A stretch of DNA of 64,000 nt, taken from Paradesertivirga sp966210515 (GTDB lineage: Bacteria; Bacteroidota; Bacteroidia; Sphingobacteriales; Sphingobacteriaceae). Shown here piece by piece: positions 25,864-34,930 of this stretch (the stretch's first letter is position 1; each line of letters opens with the position of its first letter). Both the position numbers and the translations under genes were made by a program. Under the pieces are notes generated by a model, which was not told where the DNA came from, searched no databases, and worked only from the letters and a program-made list of their open reading frames with translations. The stretch lies in assembly GCA_966210515.1 (NCBI GenBank), contig CBIHLM010000014.1, forward strand, positions 14,363-78,362, read 5' to 3'.

Positions 25864-26910
25864 TTACAACGAAGGTCTAAGAGTAAGATGAAACGGCACT
25901 TCTACATGTGTTCTCGAATTTTCTAAAATCATTTTTGCAGCAATAGCGCCCATTTGCTGAAAGTCTGTGGAAACTGTTGTAATCCCGCTTAAGATTACCT
26001 TTTTAAGAGGTGTTTCATTATAAGATATCACACCAACTTGTTTGCCTACTTCTAATTTAAGCGAGATTATTTTTTCGATTAATTTAACCAAATCATCTTC
26101 CATTAAGTTGATATAAACCTCGCCTTCTTCTATAGGCTCGGTACTGATATCGCTTATCACTTTATGACCAAAAGCATATTGCTGGCAGAAACGTAATAAT
26201 CCTTTTTTTATCTCTTTAGGATAATAGCTTTTCTCGGGAAAGATTAATTTTATGGTGTGATATTTACTTAAAATATCTTTTGCCTGTTCCAGGGCTTTGT
26301 AAATATCTGTTTCAAAATTCTCATAAACAGCGGCGTATTCGCCATCAACACCCGGAATTTTCTTATCAAGCAGCACCAGTTTCTCTTTTGGAATGGTATT
26401 GATAATATCGCAGGCATTTTCACCCCCTTCGATAAAATGAGGGACTACGATGTAATGGGAGTAACCTTCCATCTTGTCGGCCAACATTTTTTTAAATAAC
26501 TTAAAATCGTTGTTGTAAATGTAAAAGTCGACTGCAACATGATCGCCAAGTGCTGCAATAAACGAATCGTATACAATCTTTTTATGTGAACTAAGTTTAT
26601 TAAACAGCATACAAATTCGAAGGGTCTGCCTGAAATCTGTACTCGCTATATAATACCCTTTACCAGGAATGGAGGCTAAAACGCCGATTTTCTTTAAATA
26701 TTTATAGCCCTTTTCAGCAGTGTCTCTCGAGATTTCTAACTCATAACTCAATTCGTTAATAGAAGGCAACATATCGTTTTTATTGATCTTGCCTGATTCA
26801 ATTGCTGTTAAAATAGAATTCGTTAACTGAAGATATTTGGGAGTTGCTGAATATTCGTCGATATGAATAAAATCGAAAAACTTTAACGACTTATTTGAGG
26901 ACTTGGACAT
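25864..26910 (-). CDS. GntR-family regulator with periplasmic-binding-protein-like sensor domain
   Basis: 348 residues. Winged helix at ~15-85 (YLQLTNSILTAIESGKINKN, MLPSINELSYELEISRDTAE, GVLASIPGKGYYI). The rest (~95-348) is a LacI-type sugar-binding fold (LRICMLFNKLSSHKKIVYDS, FIEGGENACDIINTI, QVGVISYNETPLKKVI, TTVSTDFQQMGAIAAKMIL). This architecture is common in Bacteroidota sugar regulators. It lies between the trehalase gene (40 bp downstream) and the 3' end of the pectin locus (79 bp upstream), so it could sense either a trehalose-related sugar or a pectin product such as rhamnose. A palindrome lies in its leader. Confidence 0.9.
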   Translation of the reverse strand: MSKSSNKSLKFFDFIHIDEYSATPKYLQLTNSILTAIESGKINKNDMLPSINELSYELEISRDTAEKGYKYLKKIGVLASIPGKGYYIASTDFRQTLRICMLFNKLSSHKKIVYDSFIAALGDHVAVDFYIYNNDFKLFKKMLADKMEGYSHYIVVPHFIEGGENACDIINTIPKEKLVLLDKKIPGVDGEYAAVYENFETDIYKALEQAKDILSKYHTIKLIFPEKSYYPKEIKKGLLRFCQQYAFGHKVISDISTEPIEEGEVYINLMEDDLVKLIEKIISLKLEVGKQVGVISYNETPLKKVILSGITTVSTDFQQMGAIAAKMILENSRTHVEVPFHLTLRPSL

Positions 26911-26926
26911 ATAATTTTCTAAAATA

Positions 26927-26939
26927 GCAACATGGTTGC
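26927..26939. promoter_or_regulatory. candidate operator in the GntR gene leader
   Basis: GCAAC-ATG-GTTGC, a perfect 5+5 palindrome 17 bp before the GntR start codon and downstream of the candidate -7 element. This is the usual place for autorepression by roadblock. No second copy was noticed before other genes here. Confidence 0.35.
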
Positions 26940-26971
26940 GAAATATTGCTTCTCCCGCGGTTAATAGCTAA

Positions 26972-26979
26972 CAAAACTA
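26972..26979 (-). promoter_or_regulatory. candidate -7 promoter element of the GntR gene
   Basis: Minus strand TAGTTTTG matches TAnnTTTG, ~62 bp before the ATG at 26910, implying a leader of ~55 nt that contains the palindrome. No clear -33 box. Confidence 0.4.
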
Positions 26980-26989
26980 ACACAAGATA

Positions 26990-28726
26990 TCAATAGTGGG
27001 TATGATTTACAACTTTCGATCTAAGATAGTTCAAGTCAGCTTTTAAATCTTTATTTGAATGTGAAGCCGTTTTTGATCCGAACACCCGCAAAATTCCCCG
27101 CGAAAGAGTAATAACTTCTTCTGCACCCCGTCCCGTAAAGTCGAACATATGAAAAACACCATCAGGAAAATACAAATCTCCTTCCCCTTTTTGATCAATT
27201 TTAAACTTGTACCAGAATAGTTGGGGTTTGCCTTTACCATTCCAATTACCGACAACAAAATCAGGATTGCCATTTAAAGGATAGCCATTGGGCCACATAG
27301 AAACCAGTGTACCTTTGTTATCGAACCAAAAAAGCTGGCTGCTAAGACCCGGTTCGGAAGTTTGTTTCAGTCCGTAGGTCCGGCCGCCAATAACAACCTG
27401 GGGACCAGGCACATTTTTGAGAAAATCTCCCACCTGGATCTGCTGACTATGCTCTGCAACATTTTGCCAGATCAGCTCTTTCGTCATCGCCTTGATCGCG
27501 TACACTCCAGTTTCACTGTTGGAAATTAGAATATCCAGTTTCCCGTCTTTATCAATATCAGCGAATTTATAGCTGTCTGCATGATCATGATTGTCGTTAA
27601 GTAAATCAAATCGATTCCATATTTCCTTGCCCTTCGAATTCAGCAATAAAGACCCGACCAGTACTTCATCTATTCCGTCTTTATCAAAATCTACAGGGTA
27701 GATATAGTGGCCTAGGTTATCTTTTTTTCGATTTTCGGTATGCTGCCAAAGTAAGCTCAGATCCGACTTGTAAGCTGTGACATTCATTGTACCACCATAA
27801 TCAGTAAATACAACAAGCTCGTTTGGTGCGGCTTTGGTAAGCTTAGCGATAGCTAGTCTGAAATTATTATATACATGCGGCAATGCCCTTGTTGGCCATT
27901 CTGTTTTGCGAATTTCTTTTCCTGTGCGCCCGTCAGCAATCACCAGCCATTCCTTGTTCTCTATGAAACGCCAATGTACCACCTCTGCGCTTCCATCACT
28001 ATCGAAATCCCAGAGCAGACCCGGAGCTTCAAACTCAGATCTCAAGCGTGTGTTCTCTTCTGGAGCTTTCCATGACCAGAGTTCAGTACCTGAATTATCA
28101 AAAACTGTAGTAGTCCAATCACGGCTGATAGCCATAAAATCAGTTTTCTTATCCCCATTCACATCACCAAATTTCACAGTTCCCGTAGCCGGGATTTTGT
28201 ACTCCTTAATAAGCTGAACATCGGGATTGAGTTGATAGGGTTTGATATCCTCTTCTGTAAGAATAGGGTTTGTGCTCAAAACCAAAACATCAACAACCGG
28301 GGAAGGGTCGATGCGGGTGATTTTAATGTCAGTTATACCCTTCTTAAGTTGAAAAGTGCCTGCCTTTTTCCAGCTTAACACCTCCGTACCAAAAGTTTCA
28401 GCACTTACCTTATCGCCGACAGATACTTTAAAGCCGGCTCCGCGGTTTCCCTGACTCCTGACATATAAGTAATAAAGCGCAGCTTGAGGAATATTGATTC
28501 TGGCGATCAAATTAGTCTCCGAGTTAAGCACAATAGCCGTATTATTAAAAATCCAGTCGGTATTCAAAGCACCTGCATCAGAGATAGTATTTCCCTTTGG
28601 ATTCCTATCAAGAAAATCTGAAGCAGGCACGATTATAGTTCCTGGCATACTTACTGCATTATTTACCTTTTGAGAATATGCGCCACACCATATTAAAATC
28701 GTTGAAAAAAAGAGTAAGCTTCTCAT
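26990..28726 (-). CDS. secreted FG-GAP beta-propeller protein, rhamnogalacturonan-lyase-like
   Basis: 578 residues from ATG at 28726 (MRSLLFFSTILIWCGAYSQ, signal peptide); an upstream in-frame start overlaps GH106 and is less likely. An N-terminal beta-sandwich (~30-165) resembles a carbohydrate-binding module (YYLYVRSQGNRGAGFKVSVG). It is followed by a propeller with repeated calcium loops: DVNGDKKTD, DFDSDGSAE, DFDKDGIDE, DIDKDGKLD. The fold is that of PL11-type and other propeller lyases, but length and repeats differ from the PL11 enzyme at 40792. Activity unknown; the gene lies 4 bp after the GH106 rhamnosidase stop, so a role on rhamnose- or uronate-containing chains is likely. Confidence 0.75.
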   Translation of the reverse strand: MRSLLFFSTILIWCGAYSQKVNNAVSMPGTIIVPASDFLDRNPKGNTISDAGALNTDWIFNNTAIVLNSETNLIARINIPQAALYYLYVRSQGNRGAGFKVSVGDKVSAETFGTEVLSWKKAGTFQLKKGITDIKITRIDPSPVVDVLVLSTNPILTEEDIKPYQLNPDVQLIKEYKIPATGTVKFGDVNGDKKTDFMAISRDWTTTVFDNSGTELWSWKAPEENTRLRSEFEAPGLLWDFDSDGSAEVVHWRFIENKEWLVIADGRTGKEIRKTEWPTRALPHVYNNFRLAIAKLTKAAPNELVVFTDYGGTMNVTAYKSDLSLLWQHTENRKKDNLGHYIYPVDFDKDGIDEVLVGSLLLNSKGKEIWNRFDLLNDNHDHADSYKFADIDKDGKLDILISNSETGVYAIKAMTKELIWQNVAEHSQQIQVGDFLKNVPGPQVVIGGRTYGLKQTSEPGLSSQLFWFDNKGTLVSMWPNGYPLNGNPDFVVGNWNGKGKPQLFWYKFKIDQKGEGDLYFPDGVFHMFDFTGRGAEEVITLSRGILRVFGSKTASHSNKDLKADLNYLRSKVVNHTHY

Positions 28727-28730
28727 GGCC

Positions 28731-31499
28731 TTATTTCTTATATGGAGTAATTGTAACAGGCCCAATTAAACCTGAAGGCTGGGGCTTCCAAACTGCGGCG
28801 TTGAAGTCCTTGTAATTGATATTTACGAAGTTAATCTCGTGATATTTACGCCACTCAATGCCTTTCTTGTCCATATCCCTGATTCTATTGGCCATCAGGT
28901 TCGCCACTTCTATTTTGATTGTATTCTTTCCTTTTTTAAGAAATTTCCCGATACGGGTTTGAAATGGGATACTCCATAAAATACCGGCATCGTTACCATT
29001 AACCCACACGCGGGCACTTTCATGAACCTTTCCTAAATCGAGAATATATTCATCGCCTTTAATCTTAGGCATTTTGAAGTTTATTGAATATTCTGCACGG
29101 CCCGAGTAGGCTACAGCCAAACTATCGCCAAGTTCGGTCCATGATGTCAGCTTAGAAAGTTTCTTTTCGGATGGAACCTTCGGACCACCTTCAGTGAAAC
29201 GAAGATTCCACTCGCCTTTTACTTCAACAGTATTCTGCGCTTTATTAAGATACTTCCATTTCGGTGCACCTGAATTTGCCGCGACCGTTTTAAGGATCAA
29301 AGCTTCACCCGGCTGCATTTGTATTTTAACATTTGTTTGATCGCCCGCTAGTTTACTTTCTCCGAGACCAAAATTTCCAGTTTGGGGGTCCATAATCATT
29401 ATGGCAGCCGACTGAACATTCAATGGCAAGTCGGCATCAATTGCTGTGGCAGTGTGATTTACCAGATAATAATATTTTTCGTCACCCACCTGACGACGTA
29501 GAAACTTTAAGCCAGCAGATGCAATTTTTTCCCCTGAAATACCTCTGAATTTCAAGGCTTTTTGTACATCGCCGGAAAGAATAATTTGACCAGATCCAGT
29601 TTTAAATTGCTTGATTCCGTCGCCTGCATCCGAGAATGAAAGTCCTGAAATAGTTTGAAACAGCTTATTTCTGTTGGCTTCAAGATCAGTTAACCCAGGT
29701 ACATCTTCGGGAAATTGCTGAATGATTACCGTCGCTCCGGATCTAGCCAAATCAATAATTTTCTGAAGGGTTTCCACAGGCATCAGATCGGCTTTAGGGA
29801 CGATTAATGTTTTGTATGGCGATGCATTGGATGAAGTGCTGATATTTCCGTTTAAAACGGATGAATTCTTTAACAACGCGTCAGAAACGAAATCTAAAGA
29901 ATATCCTGCATCCTGTAAGGATTTCACGTTTTTATAAAACGGACTTGGATGAAGCCAAACATCGACATCGTGTACCTTTAAAGGCATATCCATACCTTTA
30001 GGATTATTCCAAACATCATAAATCGGCCAGTATACAAGCAACTCGTTATCCGGCTTGCCTGCCTGAAGAACCGACTGAACCCGGGTGATATAGTTATTTA
30101 ATCCCGGAAGGTGCGACCACCAGCTATTTGCTGGAACGAAATTCACAGAGGCATAAAACAGCCATCCCGGAAACGGAACATCTTCCGGAGAATATGTTGT
30201 GCCGTGAAAGAAAGTGTGGTTTACACCGGATAAAAACACCTGCTCCAATTCTGGTTTTGTTTGCGACAATGATGTTTTGAAATGTTCTGTCAACCAGGTA
30301 AAGGTTTCGCTCGAAACCAGATTCTTTCCGGTTACATGTGCGGCAGAGGATGCAAATTTCAGCATTATCGGATCCGGGTCCACGTTTCGTATATCTGCGC
30401 TATCGCGGCGAAGGCCGGGAATCGGAAAAAAGCTGGAGCCAAAAGTTTCGCATTCGGGTATATCGACAGCGGCATACAAATCCAGCAAGTTACCCGGCGA
30501 GCCATGGGCCTGGTTTTTTGATATACTGTTGTATTTGTGAGTCCAGTTTGTCCAGGGGATAGTAAAGTTATGCAATAACATATCGGACATGGTCTCGCGA
30601 TAGTCAGATTTGAGGCGTGCGATTTGGGGAGAGGACTCTTTGCTAACAAGATCGCGAATGTGCGGACGCAAATCATATCCCCGTCTTGCCTGAAACTCGG
30701 CAAAAAAATTATCCGACCAATCTGCATTGTATACTTCATAACTGTCGTTGTAAAATGCCCTTACTTTTGGTGGATTATTTACAAACGCCTTATCGAAGCG
30801 ATTCAGATACTCATCAAGGGCTGGTTTTGAAAGATGATTTAATGTAAACCCTTCTCCCCCCGGCGCAGCCCTCTTTACCATTTGGCGGGTTTTCGCATTA
30901 AAAGCAGCATAAATCTCCCATGTGCCGTTTTTCGGCTTCCAATTTAAAAAACCTTTATTATCGACCTTATCTACAAGCTGAAGAACCTCGCCTTTATTGC
31001 TGTAAGCGGTTAGGGCCTGTAAACGTGTAAGGCCTGCTTTTGGATCGCTGACTTCAATCTTCTCCTTTAAAGAATTTCCTGCTGCAAGAGTATAGTTTTT
31101 AACGATAAGACGCGAGGCAGCGAATTCTGCCGGAACCTGCGGTCCGCCAAAAGGCCAGCCCGTTCCATTTGTTAAATCTACGCCCATGCCTAAACTTTCC
31201 GCTGTTTTAGTGGTATGATCCAGCATTTTCATCCAGGCGGGAGAGAGGTATTGAAGGTAGCGGCTTTCGTAACCTATGGCACCGTAAATCGGTGCTATCT
31301 CTACCCCACCGAAACCTGTTTGTTTATAGTTAGTGAGCAGGGATGAGATGTTTTTTTGATCAACGGCATTACCCATCCACCACCAGCGAGTCCAGGGGCG
31401 GGTTTCTTTTTTAACCTCGGGCCAAATGGTAGTCTGAGCCTGAAGTCCGTTAAAAAAACAAAGGGATAAAAGCGATACTATGATTGTGCTTTTTTTCAT
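28731..31499 (-). CDS. GH106 alpha-L-rhamnosidase
   Basis: 922 residues, secreted (signal peptide ending NGLQAQ). The N-terminal signature ETRPWTRWWWMGNAVDQKNI and GFGGVEIAPIYGAIGYESRY, DLTNGTGWPFGGPQVP are characteristic of GH106, whose members release terminal L-rhamnose from rhamnogalacturonans by inversion with calcium. The C-terminus carries a GH2-type jelly roll (ESARVWVNGNDAGILWSIP). Directly upstream of the propeller protein and 73 bp downstream of the L-rhamnose mutarotase gene, consistent with rhamnose release and use. Whether RG-I or RG-II is the target cannot be told. Confidence 0.9.
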   Translation of the reverse strand: MKKSTIIVSLLSLCFFNGLQAQTTIWPEVKKETRPWTRWWWMGNAVDQKNISSLLTNYKQTGFGGVEIAPIYGAIGYESRYLQYLSPAWMKMLDHTTKTAESLGMGVDLTNGTGWPFGGPQVPAEFAASRLIVKNYTLAAGNSLKEKIEVSDPKAGLTRLQALTAYSNKGEVLQLVDKVDNKGFLNWKPKNGTWEIYAAFNAKTRQMVKRAAPGGEGFTLNHLSKPALDEYLNRFDKAFVNNPPKVRAFYNDSYEVYNADWSDNFFAEFQARRGYDLRPHIRDLVSKESSPQIARLKSDYRETMSDMLLHNFTIPWTNWTHKYNSISKNQAHGSPGNLLDLYAAVDIPECETFGSSFFPIPGLRRDSADIRNVDPDPIMLKFASSAAHVTGKNLVSSETFTWLTEHFKTSLSQTKPELEQVFLSGVNHTFFHGTTYSPEDVPFPGWLFYASVNFVPANSWWSHLPGLNNYITRVQSVLQAGKPDNELLVYWPIYDVWNNPKGMDMPLKVHDVDVWLHPSPFYKNVKSLQDAGYSLDFVSDALLKNSSVLNGNISTSSNASPYKTLIVPKADLMPVETLQKIIDLARSGATVIIQQFPEDVPGLTDLEANRNKLFQTISGLSFSDAGDGIKQFKTGSGQIILSGDVQKALKFRGISGEKIASAGLKFLRRQVGDEKYYYLVNHTATAIDADLPLNVQSAAIMIMDPQTGNFGLGESKLAGDQTNVKIQMQPGEALILKTVAANSGAPKWKYLNKAQNTVEVKGEWNLRFTEGGPKVPSEKKLSKLTSWTELGDSLAVAYSGRAEYSINFKMPKIKGDEYILDLGKVHESARVWVNGNDAGILWSIPFQTRIGKFLKKGKNTIKIEVANLMANRIRDMDKKGIEWRKYHEINFVNINYKDFNAAVWKPQPSGLIGPVTITPYKK

Positions 31500-31572
31500 T
31501 GTGTTTGAATATTTTATTATTTCTAAACCTATAAGGTTTAACGGCGCTTACCTTAAGTCGAAGGCGCCAAGA

Positions 31573-31884
31573 CTAATCCATATGAAACACTTCTGTAAGA
31601 GGTTTGCTTACAGGAGAATTATCAGGATTTGATTCCATAATATCGGCCATATATGCCCACCATTTCTGCACGATTTCGGTCTGTCCTAAATCCTGCGATG
31701 ACTTGTTCCCATCCTGCTGTTGAACAGCAAAAAGTATATTAGTTTCTTCGTCAAGAAAAATAGTATAATCGCTTATTCCATTCTCATTAAGAAGCGTTTT
31801 TAATTCCGGCCAGATTTCGTCATGGCGTTTTTTGTATTCTTCTTTAAAGCCAGGCTTCAGTTTCATTTTAAAGGCTAGTTTCAT
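31573..31884 (-). CDS. rhaM: L-rhamnose mutarotase
   Basis: 103 residues, no signal peptide: the only clearly cytoplasmic enzyme inside the pectin locus. Interconverts alpha- and beta-L-rhamnopyranose before isomerisation by RhaA. Family residues are visible: FKMKLKPGFKEEYKKRHDEIWPEL with the conserved Tyr and His, and IVQKWWAYMADIM with the paired Trp. rhaA, rhaB and rhaD are absent from this window. The leader contains a TCTCA-type repeat also present before the acetylesterase at 38712. Confidence 0.93.
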   Translation of the reverse strand: MKLAFKMKLKPGFKEEYKKRHDEIWPELKTLLNENGISDYTIFLDEETNILFAVQQQDGNKSSQDLGQTEIVQKWWAYMADIMESNPDNSPVSKPLTEVFHMD

Positions 31885-31925
31885 GTAGTTTTAGATTTGA
31901 GATATGAGATGTTAGATTTGAGAAC
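31885..31925 (-). repeat. TCTCA-type repeat in the rhaM leader
   Basis: The 12-mer TTAGATTTGAGA occurs at 31891-31902 and 31912-31923 (plus strand). Read with the gene it is a pyrimidine-rich array of TCTCA units ending 7 nt before the ATG. The same type of array stands at the same distance before the gene at 38712-39512. Confidence 0.6.
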
Positions 31926-31971
31926 ATATTACAAATTATTTAGGTTTGGAGTGTAGGGCGCCAGATTAAAA

Positions 31972-34929
31972 CTACAATTTTGAATAGATTTCAGCTTCAA
32001 TGATACTTAAAGTTCCTTTTGCGTTCGCATCATTTCGGGCAACTCCGTCATCAAGTTTTTTCCCGCCCATTTCTACGCCAATCTTCGAATCATCTTTTGC
32101 GGAAGCTTCATCTGCCAGTTGAATGGTAACTGTTTTTCCTCTTGTTGGTTTACAAACCAACGTGCAGTAACCCAGGGATCTGGGTGTAACTCCATTGAAC
32201 ACCTCTATACCATCAACTAAAATCCTGATCGGATATGTACGGCTTCTAAAATTGTTTAATTTCAATGTCACCTCATTAACAACCGCTTCCTTAGCCAAAT
32301 TATATTTAACCCATGCTGTAGAGACCTTTCCATCATTAACCCAGTCGGAGAGTTCATTATCATCATAACTCGCCGCAACCTGATCTGCATTAGAACCCGC
32401 TGTTGCGGATGCAATTTCAAGTGCCTGGCGTGATGGAGTAAATGACGGGCCGGCAGGAGTTGGGCCGCGTTTTAAATACGAACCAAGTCCATCATGGGGC
32501 ATATTTAAGGATAAGCCATTATTAACTTTTACGGGAGTAGATTTGAACGCAATTGTCGCAGGCTTTAAGCCTTCAGAACTTGCGGATAATACTATCTGTC
32601 CAGGATTTGTAGTGGAACGAATGATAACCCTGTTAACTCCACCTTCGACAGGAAGGGTTTTAGACAGAATATAATTATCAGGTCCCTGTGCAAGTCCGCC
32701 ACGCCATTCGGCATTCCCCTCAAGCTTAAAATCAATCATATTTAAAGCTGTTGGACAACGATTTCCATTCGCATCCACAACCTCAATCTGAGCCAGAAGA
32801 ACATCTGCACCATCAGCTTTTAAACCCTGAGGTGCCTGTATAGTTGTTAGGCGTAAGCCTACAGGTTGTCCCGCTGTTGTAATTTCTGCTTCTGATAATT
32901 TCTTATTTAGAGCATCATAAGACGCCGCTTTAACAGTGCCTGGTTGCCATTCAATATTTTTAAAAGTGAAAAGAAAACCATTGCTTCTTTCTCCAAATCC
33001 TTTTGACTGTCCGTTAACAAATAACTCTGCTTTTTCACCGCTTGAAACTACATACACATTTTTTTTGGTATCAGGCTGATAGTTCCAGTGCCCGATTATG
33101 TGTGTGCTGTGTTTGTCAACATCAACCCAACCATCCCACATTACTTTGTGAGCAAAAAAACCATCTTTAGGAATTCTCAACGCATCCACCTCGCCGCTCC
33201 GTCGATAGTTTTCCGCTCCACGGAAGTGCGTATTTGAATCCGAGAAAATAATATTTACCCCACCAGCATTTACACGCTTCCCGGTACCTGGACGCTCTCT
33301 CCAAAACTCATACCACCTCGCTACATTTTCAATAGCATGAGAATCCTGGTTGCGATTATATTCTCTGGCAGGAGCGTTGCGGTACATCGGTCCGTCACCA
33401 TCTTTATGGTATGGCGGAGAAAATTCATCCCAGTATTTACGTAATCCTTCATCTCTGGAGTATTCTGTAGCCCACAGAGGGATGTCGGCGCTTTTATTGG
33501 TGTACAGCATTTCTCCACCATACTCAGCAATTTTACTATCAAGCATTTCGCGCGAACCAATAGCACGTCCACCGTTTGGATCGTATCTGTCTTTAATAGC
33601 CTTCATTTCGACCATGTGCTCCTCGCTGATAGATTCATTCCCGCTTTCGTAGAAGAAAATACTTGGATTGTTGCGATTATAAATAATGGCGTCGCGCATC
33701 AATTGCGTACGTTGTATCCAGCGACCATCCTGAACATCCTTTTCGGAATCGCCGGCAGGCATAGCCTGTATTAATCCCACTCTGTCGCAGGATTCAACAT
33801 CCTGTTTCCAGGGAGTAATATGCATCCAGCGAACCAGATTTGCATTGCTTTCGACCATCAAACCATTGCTATAATCGCTCATCCATGGTGGCACAGACAT
33901 ACCCAGTGCCGGCCATTCGTTGCTTGTGCGCTGGGCATAACCCTTGAGCATCAGTACCCTGTCGTTCAGATATACAGTTCCGTTTTTAAACTCGGTTTTC
34001 CGAAATCCCGTTTTAGTATTTACTTCGTCAACAAGTTTCCCGTTCATCTTAATGCGAGTACTTACTGTATACAAGTATCCGTAACCCCAACTCCAGAAGT
34101 TAAGATTATTTATGGATGCGCTTGCGCTGACAACTTTAGTTTCGCCTGGCCTTAGGGTTACTTTGGGACCAGCGAAAGCTTTCACCGACTTTCCGTCCAT
34201 ATCTTTTACTTCAACTTCGTATTGAAAGGTTTTAGAAGCTGAGTACTCGTTTTTTACTTCGGATTCGGCATTTACTGTCGCTGTCTTTTTTGAAATATCG
34301 AAATCCCTGGCATAGATATAAACGCCTGTAGTTTTCAGAAACGAGAACAGTGAAAGCGTTTGATACAACTTATCCGAAACGTGTAACCATACGTTTTTGG
34401 GCAAACCACCATAATTGGCATTGAAATTTCTATCAGACCACTGAAATTTAATTTTGGTAGCTTTTTCCTGGTAATCCCAGGCGTTATCAATCCGCACAGC
34501 TATAACATTTTCGGCTCCGGGCTTGATCAGATCAGTAACATCGAAGCCGAAAGCCATGGCGCCATTTTCATGCAGACCGATAAACTTTCCATTTAAATAA
34601 AATTCGCCTGCCTGGCGTACGCCTTCAAATTCCAGAAAGATCTTTTTCCCTTTATCTGAGGTCGGAACTTTAAAATGTTTCCGGTACCAGACTATTCCGG
34701 TTGAATGTTCTGCAATATTCTTTTTGAATGCGTCATCCTCATTCCAGGCATGTGGCAAGGTTACAGCCTGCCATCCGGCATCGTTAAATCCGGGGGCTTC
34801 GGCACCTTTTTGATCGCCTATATACAACTTCCAATCAGGATTAAAATTATACTTGATACGCTGGGCATTTACGCCGCCGGTAAGAAGTACAAAGCCCGAC
34901 AGGAGGAATAATGACGCAAATCTTTTCAT
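31972..34929 (-). CDS. GH2 beta-galactosidase-like enzyme
   Basis: 985 residues, signal peptide ending TGGVNAQ. GH2 order: sugar-binding jelly roll (~30-190; GIVWYRKHFKVP, GVRQAGEFYLNGKFIGLHENG), immunoglobulin-like domain, TIM barrel with RNNPSIFFYESGNES (general acid Glu) and IPLWATEYSRDEG (likely nucleophile Glu), then extra beta-domains. A galactose-binding-like C-terminal module (ELSDWVNDGKVSTAWVKYNL) is present. In rhamnogalacturonan loci such enzymes remove beta-galactose or other beta-linked side-chain sugars; the exact sugar is unproven. Its start is 1 bp from the GH31 stop, so they are one transcript. Confidence 0.9.
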   Translation of the reverse strand: MKRFASLFLLSGFVLLTGGVNAQRIKYNFNPDWKLYIGDQKGAEAPGFNDAGWQAVTLPHAWNEDDAFKKNIAEHSTGIVWYRKHFKVPTSDKGKKIFLEFEGVRQAGEFYLNGKFIGLHENGAMAFGFDVTDLIKPGAENVIAVRIDNAWDYQEKATKIKFQWSDRNFNANYGGLPKNVWLHVSDKLYQTLSLFSFLKTTGVYIYARDFDISKKTATVNAESEVKNEYSASKTFQYEVEVKDMDGKSVKAFAGPKVTLRPGETKVVSASASINNLNFWSWGYGYLYTVSTRIKMNGKLVDEVNTKTGFRKTEFKNGTVYLNDRVLMLKGYAQRTSNEWPALGMSVPPWMSDYSNGLMVESNANLVRWMHITPWKQDVESCDRVGLIQAMPAGDSEKDVQDGRWIQRTQLMRDAIIYNRNNPSIFFYESGNESISEEHMVEMKAIKDRYDPNGGRAIGSREMLDSKIAEYGGEMLYTNKSADIPLWATEYSRDEGLRKYWDEFSPPYHKDGDGPMYRNAPAREYNRNQDSHAIENVARWYEFWRERPGTGKRVNAGGVNIIFSDSNTHFRGAENYRRSGEVDALRIPKDGFFAHKVMWDGWVDVDKHSTHIIGHWNYQPDTKKNVYVVSSGEKAELFVNGQSKGFGERSNGFLFTFKNIEWQPGTVKAASYDALNKKLSEAEITTAGQPVGLRLTTIQAPQGLKADGADVLLAQIEVVDANGNRCPTALNMIDFKLEGNAEWRGGLAQGPDNYILSKTLPVEGGVNRVIIRSTTNPGQIVLSASSEGLKPATIAFKSTPVKVNNGLSLNMPHDGLGSYLKRGPTPAGPSFTPSRQALEIASATAGSNADQVAASYDDNELSDWVNDGKVSTAWVKYNLAKEAVVNEVTLKLNNFRSRTYPIRILVDGIEVFNGVTPRSLGYCTLVCKPTRGKTVTIQLADEASAKDDSKIGVEMGGKKLDDGVARNDANAKGTLSIIEAEIYSKL

Positions 34930-34930
34930 A

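Noticed and set aside
27834..28217. 127-codon plus-strand frame
   Set aside because: Lies entirely opposite the propeller gene whose calcium loops are on the minus strand.
31524..31540. Hairpin TAAACCT-ATA-AGGTTTA after rhaM as terminator
   Set aside because: Stem is short and A+T-rich and the sequence after it on the minus strand lacks a U tract; not strong enough to call.
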